Source of the DNA: Bacteroidota bacterium
GTDB taxonomy: Bacteria; Bacteroidota; Ignavibacteria; SZUA-365
Assembly (NCBI GenBank): GCA_018224415.1
Contig: JAGTUZ010000244.1
Location: forward strand, 1-21,838
Direction of reading: 5' to 3'
Length of the DNA: 21,838 bases
The notes below the pieces were generated by a model, which worked only from the letters and a program-made list of their open reading frames with translations, made no database searches and was not told the DNA's origin. The position numbers were made by a program, and so were the translations under genes. Positions 1-6,680 of the stretch are shown here, in pieces. Position 1 is the stretch's first letter; the number at the start of each line of letters is the position of its first letter.

Positions 1-195
1 CGAGACTGTCCGACAGCATCACGGGCCCTCCAGGCTCCAGCCATGGTCCAGGTACCAGCGATGGTCCAGGTACCAGCGATGGTCCATGTTCCAGAGACAG
101 TCGAGGTCCCGAAAATACAGACAGGGCTTCGCCCCGGACCGAAACGACAGAGAGTGCGAGAAGCCCTGCCATCACGAATTGGAAAGCTATCATGA
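1..195 (+). CDS. Possible 3' end of an unknown upstream gene with a hexapeptide repeat
   Basis: Frame 1 is open from the window edge to a TGA at 193-195, which overlaps the dacB start codon as ATGA. That overlap is the main reason to think it is coding. The 64 visible residues contain a run of near-identical six-residue units (QAPAMV, QVPAMV, QVPAMV, HVPETV, then EVPKIQ), followed by a basic tail rich in Arg and Lys. I recognise no family. The other two forward frames are also open here, one of them in frame with dacB, so the coding call is weak. If real, it would be the gene before dacB in the same transcript. Confidence 0.35.
   Translation, partial: RDCPTASRALQAPAMVQVPAMVQVPAMVHVPETVEVPKIQTGLRPGPKRQRVREALPSRIGKLS
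43..96 (+). repeat. 18-bp tandem repeat, two perfect copies and one diverged
   Basis: The unit ATGGTCCAGGTACCAGCG occurs at 43-60 and 61-78. A third, diverged copy follows at 79-96 (ATGGTCCATGTTCCAGAG). The period is a multiple of three, so copy number could change without shifting a reading frame. In frame 1 each unit encodes M-V-Q-V-P-A. Confidence 0.85.
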
Positions 196-1670
196 ACGTC
201 CGTATCGTTGTCATTCTTTTGCAAATCCTCCTCCTTCCGCTTGCGGCGCAAGGACAATCAGGCAACACGAGTGTGGACCGGAGCAAGGAGGCGAAGGCAC
301 AGCACGCGAAGGAGCTCGAATTGCTGCGCGCCGCCGTGGCGCAGGAACTGTCCGGTGGGCTGTTCGCCCGCTGCCTGGCAGCCGTGGAAATCGCCGATGC
401 GGAGAGTGGCGACATCCTTGTCTCGCGCCATGCGGACCTGCTCCTGCGCCCTGCCTCCAACGCCAAGCTTGTGACCACGGCTGCTGCCGTGCTGCGGCTC
501 CCGGCGGATTTCCATTTCGAGACGCGCATCGCACGTATCGATTCCGCCGGTCGCACCCTTGCCTGCATCGGTGGTGGGGATCCGTTGTTCAGCGAACAAG
601 ATATCCAAAAACTTGCGGAAATCGCAGCCCATTCGACGCGCACCGTAGCCGATACGCTGCTGATGGATGGCACACTCTTCGGCGACGATTTCTACGGGGA
701 GGGTTGGATGTGGGACGATGAAACCGATCCTTTCGCGCCATACCTCGGCGCCTTCAGTATCAATCGCAACACGCTGACCGTAAGCGTCTCCCGCAGCGCT
801 TCGGATCCGACATCACCGGTGGTGCGCATCCATCCGTCGAGCGCCATGTATACCGTCGAGACAGCATCTCCCGCACGTGACGGAAGAGGTTTCCGTGTGT
901 CGCGCGGACTGCGTCGCAATCATATCCTTGTTGAAGGGATCCCGCCCACGCAGCGTACAGTGCACAAGCGCTTCAGCATGTGGCAACCACAGGAGGTGTT
1001 CGCCGATCTACTGCTGAAGGAACTGCGCGGCCTCGGAGCAGCGCATGACAGTACGGTCATCGTTTTTTCTGCTGTCCGTGCGGGGGCGGCCACACTCGGC
1101 AGTGTACGCCGGCCGTTGCAGGAAGTGCTCGAGGCGGCGAACAAGAACAGTGACAACCTGAGCGCGGAATGTCTCCTGCGCGCGCTGGCATTTACCGGTA
1201 GCGGCAGGGACACACAGCTTCGTGCAGCCGATGGCCTGCATGTCATGGAGTCCGCGCTGCGTGCCGCAGGACTCAACACGGACGACTTCGCTCTGCGCGA
1301 CGGGTCGGGAATTTCTTTTTACAATTTGCTGACCGCGCGCGGACTCGGACGCCTGCTCCGCAGCAGGACGCTGCATCCCTCCGCACCCGCCTATCTGTCT
1401 TCCCTCTCCGTGGGCGGGAAAGACGGCACCCTGCGGCGGCGCATGTCCGGCCACCCCGTATCTGCGGTGCGGGCAAAAACGGGAACAGTGCGCGGTGTAA
1501 GCGCACTGTCCGGATACGTGCAGGCACCCGGGGGACGCCTGCTTAGCTTCGTGATCATGATGCAGAATTTCGCGGGGAAACCCTCTCCCTATCGGGATGT
1601 CCAGGACAGGATCGTGGGGCATTGCCTGAAGTACAGCGCCGCGGCAGCCTCTGTCAGACAGCTTCGATAA
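192..1670 (+). CDS. dacB: D-alanyl-D-alanine carboxypeptidase/endopeptidase, PBP4 type (peptidase S13)
   Basis: This penicillin-binding protein trims peptidoglycan in the periplasm by removing the terminal D-Ala or cutting cross-links. It has 492 residues, normal for the S13 family. Residues 1-22 form a signal peptide (hydrophobic IVVILLQILLLPLAA). All three active-site motifs are present: SNAK at 89-92 (nucleophile S89, K92), SDN at 320-322 and KTG at 429-431, with RDGSG at 369-373. The ATG at 192 was chosen because it places the signal peptide at the N-terminus. A weak purine stretch (GGAAAG, 181-186) precedes it, and the ATG overlaps a stop codon as ATGA, suggesting coupling to an upstream gene. 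It converges on the next gene and overlaps it by 17 bases. Family assignment is secure. Confidence 0.95.
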   Translation: MNVRIVVILLQILLLPLAAQGQSGNTSVDRSKEAKAQHAKELELLRAAVAQELSGGLFARCLAAVEIADAESGDILVSRHADLLLRPASNAKLVTTAAAVLRLPADFHFETRIARIDSAGRTLACIGGGDPLFSEQDIQKLAEIAAHSTRTVADTLLMDGTLFGDDFYGEGWMWDDETDPFAPYLGAFSINRNTLTVSVSRSASDPTSPVVRIHPSSAMYTVETASPARDGRGFRVSRGLRRNHILVEGIPPTQRTVHKRFSMWQPQEVFADLLLKELRGLGAAHDSTVIVFSAVRAGAATLGSVRRPLQEVLEAANKNSDNLSAECLLRALAFTGSGRDTQLRAADGLHVMESALRAAGLNTDDFALRDGSGISFYNLLTARGLGRLLRSRTLHPSAPAYLSSLSVGGKDGTLRRRMSGHPVSAVRAKTGTVRGVSALSGYVQAPGGRLLSFVIMMQNFAGKPSPYRDVQDRIVGHCLKYSAAAASVRQLR

Positions 1671-1956
1671 GGGTCTTGTATTCCGTTTTACCGTCCTTGA
1701 TAAACTCGTCGACGATACGGTTGATCAGCTGCTCGGTGATCTCGTCCGCATCGTCCTCAAGCGCATCGTACTCCTCGATCGAGTCGCAGAAGTAAACTTC
1801 GTTGAACGTGTTCGGTCGCGTCTTGCTCTCGAACACCGAATATTTCTTTCCGCGCTCGTTTGTCAGGTAGTTTTTCAGTTCCCGGACGGTTTCCAGGTAT
1901 TCCTCGCGCTTCTCTTCGATGATCGGATACGAGATAGAAAAAATCACTGTGGGCAT
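1654..1956 (-). CDS. Small unknown protein, possible dimeric alpha/beta-barrel fold
   Basis: The protein has 100 residues and begins MPTVIFSISYPII. The ATG at 1956-1954 was chosen because GGAG lies about seven bases upstream and the protein then starts directly with a beta strand; longer in-frame readings add an Arg-rich, unstructured-looking stretch. It is acidic (EEYDALEDDADEITEQL) with no signal peptide or membrane segment, so probably cytoplasmic. A beta strand, a long helix (EEKREEYLETVRELKNYL), two strands and another helix resemble ABM-type ferredoxin-like barrels, but I see no catalytic residues and that fold is only a guess. It lies 104 bases downstream of pnp on the same strand, so it may be read from the pnp transcript. 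Confidence 0.75.
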   Translation of the reverse strand: MPTVIFSISYPIIEEKREEYLETVRELKNYLTNERGKKYSVFESKTRPNTFNEVYFCDSIEEYDALEDDADEITEQLINRIVDEFIKDGKTEYKTLIEAV

Positions 1957-1997
1957 CAAATTCTCCGTGTGGTCTGATTGAGAAGAGTCCGGGGTGT

Positions 1998-2033
1998 TGC
2001 TCGCTCCGCGCCGGTGAGGACGCGGAGCGAGCA
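1998..2033 (-). terminator. Strong GC-rich hairpin after pnp, no U tract
   Basis: A perfect 13-bp inverted repeat (TGCTCGCTCCGCG at 1998-2010 and its complement at 2021-2033) encloses a 10-base loop. It lies about 28 bases beyond the pnp stop. On the - strand the hairpin is followed by mixed sequence, not a T run, so it is not a standard intrinsic terminator. It could slow 3' exonucleases or partially separate pnp from the small gene downstream. Confidence 0.6.
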
Positions 2034-2060
2034 CACGCAAGCGTTCACACGTGGTCAATC

Positions 2061-4256
2061 TCAGTGTCGACGGTCGCCGCCACCACCACGCCGTCCGCGG
2101 TCACGGTCACGGTCACGGTCGCGTCCACCACGGTCGCCACGATCCTGTCGGGGTTCGGGTTCGACATACCCTTCGGGTGGCTCCATCAGGGCCTTGCGGC
2201 TGAGGACAAGCTTTCCGTTGTCCTCGACGCGCAGCAGTTTGACGGTCACCACATCGCCGACCTTGAGCACTTCGTCCACCGTATTGAGGCGGCGGAAGTC
2301 GATCTGCGAGATATGCAGCAGTCCTTCTTTTCCGGGAATGATTTCGACGAAGGCGCCGAACTCGGCGATGCGCTTGACCGGACCGGTATAGATTTCCCCG
2401 GCTTCCGGCATCTGGGTGATGCGCTTGATGAGTTCGACCGCTTTCTCGGAATTCTCCGAATTGACTGCGGCAATGATGATGCGGCCGTCATCCTCGATGT
2501 TGATTTCCGCACCACTCTCGGCGACGATGGCCTTGATGTTCTTGCCGCCCGGTCCGATCACGGCGCCGATCATGTCGATGGGGACGTATATCGTGGTCAG
2601 GCGCGGTGCGTAACGCGACAATTCGGAGCGCGGTTCGCTGATGGTTTCGTTCATCCTCTCGAGAATGTGCATGCGTGCGTCACGTGCCTGTCCGAGAGCA
2701 CGTTCCATGATCTCGAAATCGATGCCCTTGATCTTGATATCCATCTGGTAGGACGTGATGCCGTCCTTCGTGCCTGCGACCTTGAAGTCCATGTCACCAA
2801 GATGGTCCTCGTTGCCGAGGATGTCGGTGAGCACCGCGACCTCGTCGCCTTCCTTGATCAGGCCCATGGCCACGCCGGCGACGGCTTTCTTCAAGGGCAC
2901 GCCGGCATCCATGAGGGCCAGCGAGCCCGAGCACACGGTCGCCATCGACGATGAGCCATTCGATTCGAGAACGTCGCAGAGCAGGCGCAGCGTATAGGAG
3001 AATTCTTCATTCGACGGAAGCATGTTCTTCAGCGCGCGTTCGGCGAGGTTGCCGTGACCGATCTCGCGGCGGCTGGTGAAGCCGAAGCGTCCCACCTCAC
3101 CGACCGAGAACGGCGGGAAATTGTAATGCAGCAGGAAACGCTTGCGGTATTCATCCATCAGTCCATCGATGATCTGCTCGTCGGATTTCGTTCCGAGCGT
3201 GCAGCTCATCAGCGCCTGCGTCTCGCCGCGTGTGAACAGGGCGGAACCATGCGCGCGTGGGAGCACGCCGACCTCGCAGCTGATCGGACGCACGTCCGCC
3301 AGACCGCGACCGTCGAGACGCTGTCCCTTGTCGAGGATGGTGCGACGCATCGCGTCTTTCTCGAAGTCGTGCACGAAATGCTTGATCTTCCCTTCCATCT
3401 CGGGGAAGTCTTCCGCGAGCGCTGCCTGCACGTCGTCGTAGATCGCGTGGGTGCGTTCCGAACGTTCTTCCTTGCTGAGCACCGTGCCGGCAAGTTCGAG
3501 CATAGGGTCGTAGCAGAGTTCACGGACGCGGTCATCAAGACCTTCCGGGATTTCCGCGGCGAGGACCGCGATGCGGGGTTTGCCCGCTTCCTCGGCGAAT
3601 TCACGGATGGCCTTGCAGATCGTGGCGATGTGCTGATGGCCGAATGCGAGGGCATCGAGCATGTCGCGTTCGGAGATTTCGAGCGCCTCGCCCTCGACCA
3701 TGAGGATGGAATCCACCGTGCCGGCGAGCACGACCTCGAGGTCGGAGAGCTTTCGCTGCGAGCTGGTCGGGTTGATGACAAACGCACCGTGGACACGCGC
3801 GACGCGCACCTCGGCGATCGGACCTTCGAACGGGGCTCCCGCGATCATCAGGGCAGCCGAGGCTGCGGTGGCGGCGAGCATGTCGCCGTCGTTCTCCTGG
3901 TCGTAGGAATACACGGAGGCGACGATCTGCACCTCGTTGCGGTAGTTGTCCGCGAACATCGGGCGGATCGGACGGTCGATAAGGCGGGAGGAAAGGACTT
4001 CCTTCTCGGTAGGCTTGCCCTCACGCTTGAAAAAACCTCCAGGAATTTTTCCTGCGGCGGAGGTTTTCTCGCGGTATTCGCAGCTGAGCGGGAAAAAATC
4101 AAGCCCCTCGCGGGGGGAGTCTGCAAGCACGACTGTGGAAAGCACCATGGTTTCACCAAAGGTGATCATCACCGCACCGCTGGCCTGGCGCGCGAAGCGG
4201 CCGGTTTCCAGCGTGAGCGTGTTTCCATCGAGGTCGATTTCTTTTCTGAATGTCAT
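2061..4256 (-). CDS. pnp: Polyribonucleotide nucleotidyltransferase (PNPase)
   Basis: PNPase degrades RNA 3' to 5' using phosphate and can add tails in reverse; it acts as a cytoplasmic trimer. The 731 residues hold two RNase PH domains (about 1-225 and 315-540) joined by a helical segment, a KH domain with the GxxG loop at 568-571, and an S1 domain (about 622-687). The catalytic stretch EDHLGDMDFKVAG carries D484, D490 and K492, matching the known metal and phosphate residues. Residues 703-731 form a low-complexity Arg/Asp/Gly tail (GGRDRDRDRDRGRRGGGG). The ATG at 4256 has a purine-rich AGAAGAAG upstream. It is the last large gene of the rimP-pnp cluster, 77 bases after rpsO, as in many bacteria. 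Confidence 0.98.
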   Translation of the reverse strand: MTFRKEIDLDGNTLTLETGRFARQASGAVMITFGETMVLSTVVLADSPREGLDFFPLSCEYREKTSAAGKIPGGFFKREGKPTEKEVLSSRLIDRPIRPMFADNYRNEVQIVASVYSYDQENDGDMLAATAASAALMIAGAPFEGPIAEVRVARVHGAFVINPTSSQRKLSDLEVVLAGTVDSILMVEGEALEISERDMLDALAFGHQHIATICKAIREFAEEAGKPRIAVLAAEIPEGLDDRVRELCYDPMLELAGTVLSKEERSERTHAIYDDVQAALAEDFPEMEGKIKHFVHDFEKDAMRRTILDKGQRLDGRGLADVRPISCEVGVLPRAHGSALFTRGETQALMSCTLGTKSDEQIIDGLMDEYRKRFLLHYNFPPFSVGEVGRFGFTSRREIGHGNLAERALKNMLPSNEEFSYTLRLLCDVLESNGSSSMATVCSGSLALMDAGVPLKKAVAGVAMGLIKEGDEVAVLTDILGNEDHLGDMDFKVAGTKDGITSYQMDIKIKGIDFEIMERALGQARDARMHILERMNETISEPRSELSRYAPRLTTIYVPIDMIGAVIGPGGKNIKAIVAESGAEINIEDDGRIIIAAVNSENSEKAVELIKRITQMPEAGEIYTGPVKRIAEFGAFVEIIPGKEGLLHISQIDFRRLNTVDEVLKVGDVVTVKLLRVEDNGKLVLSRKALMEPPEGYVEPEPRQDRGDRGGRDRDRDRDRGRRGGGGDRRH
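2099..2122 (-). repeat. Hexanucleotide repeat coding the PNPase C-terminal RD tail
   Basis: On the + strand GGTCAC is repeated three times from 2099 to 2116, followed by GGTCGC. On the coding strand it specifies alternating Arg and Asp near the end of PNPase. In-frame expansion or contraction would change only the tail length. Confidence 0.75.
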
Positions 4257-4333
4257 AATTCTTCTTCTCTTTGTCTTCTATGTGCGGGATCCCGTCCAGG
4301 GGAAACCCAGGGTATGCCGTTGCGCGGGCAGGA

Positions 4334-4603
4334 TTATTTGCGCAACTCGAGGTCCTTCACGACGGCGCGGTACCGGCTGATGTCGGTCTTTTGAAGATAG
4401 GCCAGCAGGCGGCGACGTTTGCCAACCATCTTCAGCAGCCCACGGCGGCTGTGATGGTCCTTTTTGTTTTGAGTGAAATGCGACGAGAGGCCGTTGATCG
4501 TATCCGTGAGGATGGCGATCTGCACTTCGGCCTTGCCGCTGTTCTTATCGTTCCCGCCGAAGCGGACGACCAGTTCCTGTTTGCGTTCCTTGGTCAGAGG
4601 CAT
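4334..4603 (-). CDS. rpsO: 30S ribosomal protein S15
   Basis: This 89-residue protein binds 16S rRNA early in assembly of the small subunit platform and contributes to a bridge with the 50S subunit. Length and sequence match the family throughout, including GKAEVQIAILTDTINGL, the DHHSRRGLLKMVGKRRRLL segment and the YLQKTD near the end. The ATG at 4603 has a strong Shine-Dalgarno AAGGAG spaced about eight bases. It lies 43 bases after ribF and 77 bases before pnp. In E. coli S15 represses its own mRNA through a leader structure; I see no clear equivalent in the short leader here. Confidence 0.98.
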   Translation of the reverse strand: MPLTKERKQELVVRFGGNDKNSGKAEVQIAILTDTINGLSSHFTQNKKDHHSRRGLLKMVGKRRRLLAYLQKTDISRYRAVVKDLELRK

Positions 4604-4646
4604 GGGATGGACTCCTTGAAAAAAAGTAACCGTTGATTAAAATAAA

Positions 4647-5600
4647 TCACTTGTTGATTCGCTGTTGTGTCCTGGAGAGATACTCCTTGGCAAAGATGAT
4701 GTCGGACTCGATTTGCGCCGTGAGCTGTGCAACGCTGTCGAAACGGATTTCGTCCCGAAGGCGTTCGAGCAGTTCGACGCGCAAGTGCATTCCGTACAAA
4801 TCGCCGGAACAAGTAAAAATATGAACTTCCAGTGAAATATGCACCTGTTGTGAAACAGTGGGCCGTCGCCCGATATTCATGATGCCCTCGTGCACTGCAC
4901 CCCCGAAATGGGCGTGCACGACGTAGACGCCACAACGCGGAAGCAGTTTCTCCGGAGAGGACAGCTCGATGTTCGCGGTCGGATAACCGAGTTTGCCACC
5001 AATTCCCTCGCCACGCACGACCACACCTGCGATGTGGTAGGGACGTCCGAGAAAGGCGGCCGCGCGGCGTACTTTCCCTTCGGCGAGACTGTTGCGGACG
5101 GCGGTGCTGCTGACCTTGACACCGTCCATGAGCAGTTCGCCCACGACGGTAACGGATACACCATGCCGCTGTCCGAGTTCACGCAGCGCTTCGGCGTTCC
5201 CTTCCCTTCCCTTTCCAAATGCATGATCGACGCCAACGACGACCTGTGCGGCATGAAGCCTGCGCAGCATGTATTCCTGGAAGAACGTCGACGCGTCAAG
5301 CACGGAAAGGTCGCGGGTGAACGGCAGCACCAGGCAGGCGTCGAGCCCGGTGTTCCGCAGCAGCTCGATACGCTCGTCGATGGTGGTCAGCAAATAGGTC
5401 TGCTCGCCCTTCCGTCCGATGACCTCGCGCGGATGGGGATCGAATGTGAGAAGGAGCGAACGTCCCTCGATTTCGCGGGCGGCCTGCATGGTGCGTTCGA
5501 TGATGCGCCCGTGCCCAAGGTGCACACCGTCGAACGTGCCGAGCGTGAGCGCGATCGGGGTGCCATGTGGTACTGCCTCGAGGCTACGATACACCTGCAC
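4647..5600 (-). CDS. ribF: Bifunctional riboflavin kinase / FAD synthetase
   Basis: The enzyme phosphorylates riboflavin to FMN and adenylates FMN to FAD. Numbered from the chosen start it has 317 residues. The N-terminal nucleotidyltransferase domain has GTFDGVHLGH at 21-30 (H27, H30) and SSTAVR at 164-169. The C-terminal flavokinase domain has GYPTAN at 205-210 and IGRRPTV at 243-249. The GTG at 5600-5598 is preferred because AAGGAG lies exactly seven bases upstream and the protein then starts MQVYRSLEAVP, as is usual. An upstream ATG would add 16-29 Arg-rich residues read through truB. The start lies inside the end of truB (17-base overlap), implying translational coupling. Confidence 0.95.
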   Translation of the reverse strand: MQVYRSLEAVPHGTPIALTLGTFDGVHLGHGRIIERTMQAAREIEGRSLLLTFDPHPREVIGRKGEQTYLLTTIDERIELLRNTGLDACLVLPFTRDLSVLDASTFFQEYMLRRLHAAQVVVGVDHAFGKGREGNAEALRELGQRHGVSVTVVGELLMDGVKVSSTAVRNSLAEGKVRRAAAFLGRPYHIAGVVVRGEGIGGKLGYPTANIELSSPEKLLPRCGVYVVHAHFGGAVHEGIMNIGRRPTVSQQVHISLEVHIFTCSGDLYGMHLRVELLERLRDEIRFDSVAQLTAQIESDIIFAKEYLSRTQQRINK

Positions 5601-6327
5601 GGGGCGGCTCCTTCGACCGATCGGACGACTGGTCCTTCTCACGTCCATACGTGGATATGTCTTCGATGCTCCACGCCTCGTCGACATCGAAATTGCCGAT
5701 GGCCGTACGTCGGAGAGCGCTCAGATAGGCACCGCATCCGAGACGCTGCCCGAGGTCGTGTGCAAGCGAACGCACATAGGTTCCTTTCGAACAGTGCACG
5801 GAGAACGCCACCTCGGGGAGTGCGACCTCGTCGATGTCGAAGCGTTCGATCGTGACGGTGCGCGGACGGCGTTCCACCTCCAGGCCCTTCCGGGCCAGCT
5901 TGTACAGACGCCGCCCGTCTACCTTGACCGCGGAGTACATCGGAGGTAATTGTTCGATGTCGCCCAGAAAGACTTCAACTTCTGAACGGATACGTATTGC
6001 ATCGATATTGCCGAGCGGACGGAGATCCTGCGGTTCGGTTTCCGCATCGTAACTCGGTGTGACGGCGCCGAGCATCATGCGGCCTTCATACACTTTCCCC
6101 AGTGCCTGAAAGGCGTCGATTTTTTTCGTCATTCCGGAGGAGCAGAGCACGAGAAGTCCTGTTGCCATTGGATCGAGCGTGCCTGCATGCCCGACTTTTT
6201 TCACACGGAGCGTGCCGCGCACTTTCTTGACGACATCGAAGGACGTCCATCCCTGTGGTTTGTCTACTAGCAGCACACCGCCTGCCGGGGCGCGGAACTG
6301 TTCGATGGTATTGAACCCCTGCGTCAA
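5584..6327 (-). CDS. truB: tRNA pseudouridine(55) synthase
   Basis: TruB converts uridine 55 in the T-loop of tRNA to pseudouridine and also helps tRNA fold. The 247 residues contain the family signature VGHAGTLDPMATGLL with catalytic Asp52, the LPPMYSAVKVDGRRLYKLAR segment, and KGTYVRSLAHDLG towards the C-terminus. It is short, without an evident C-terminal PUA domain. The likely start is TTG at 6327-6325, whose last bases overlap the rbfA stop as TTGA; no ATG is available near the N-terminus. A GTG at codon 18 would cut too close to the conserved VDKPQGWTSFD. Its 3' end overlaps the ribF start by 17 bases. Confidence 0.95.
   Translation of the reverse strand: MTQGFNTIEQFRAPAGGVLLVDKPQGWTSFDVVKKVRGTLRVKKVGHAGTLDPMATGLLVLCSSGMTKKIDAFQALGKVYEGRMMLGAVTPSYDAETEPQDLRPLGNIDAIRIRSEVEVFLGDIEQLPPMYSAVKVDGRRLYKLARKGLEVERRPRTVTIERFDIDEVALPEVAFSVHCSKGTYVRSLAHDLGQRLGCGAYLSALRRTAIGNFDVDEAWSIEDISTYGREKDQSSDRSKEPPRAGVS
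5598..5613 (-). promoter_or_regulatory. Ribosome binding site that sets the ribF GTG start
   Basis: On the - strand AAGGAG (5613-5608) is followed by seven bases and then GTG (5600-5598). The site lies inside the last codons of truB, so ribosomes finishing truB could restart here. Confidence 0.75.
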
Positions 6328-6677
6328 CGCCCCTGCTCGTCCTCGTGAATCTTCTTGATCAGTTCCTCGATGCGTTCGACCTTGTCCAGGGTCTGGTCGA
6401 TGAAGAAGCGCAGTTCGGGCGTGAACTTGATCCGGACCGAACGGCCGACGCCCATGCGCAATTCTTTCGCGTTGTCTTCGAGGAAGGCGAGCACCTCGTC
6501 ATCGGTCTTTCCGGACTGAAAATGCGAGACGTAGATCTTCGCGATGCGAAGATCCGGTGTGACCATGACGTCGGTGACCGTGAGAAGGCCGTAGCCATCG
6601 GTTTCGATGTCCCGGGTCAGCGCCCGGCTGATTTCCTGCTTGATGAGCTGCGCGACGCGCTCTGTGCGAATGGACAT
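6324..6677 (-). CDS. rbfA: Ribosome-binding factor A
   Basis: RbfA binds free 30S subunits during late 16S rRNA maturation and is important at low temperature. The 117 residues form the single KH-like domain expected: RTERVAQLIKQEISRAL at the start, then VTDVMVTPDLRIAKIYVS and a C-terminal RFFIDQTLDKVERIEELI. The ATG at 6677 lies only three bases after the infB stop codon, and the stop overlaps the truB start. Close packing between infB and truB is the standard arrangement. Confidence 0.96.
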   Translation of the reverse strand: MSIRTERVAQLIKQEISRALTRDIETDGYGLLTVTDVMVTPDLRIAKIYVSHFQSGKTDDEVLAFLEDNAKELRMGVGRSVRIKFTPELRFFIDQTLDKVERIEELIKKIHEDEQGR

Positions 6678-6680
6678 GGC

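Noticed and set aside
4285..4294. Ten-base palindrome CGGGATCCCG between rpsO and pnp
   Set aside because: It has no loop and is too short to argue for an operator or structured autoregulatory site.
3054..4394. Open frame on the + strand across pnp and rpsO
   Set aside because: It is antisense to PNPase and S15, with low-complexity charged sequence and no plausible start site.
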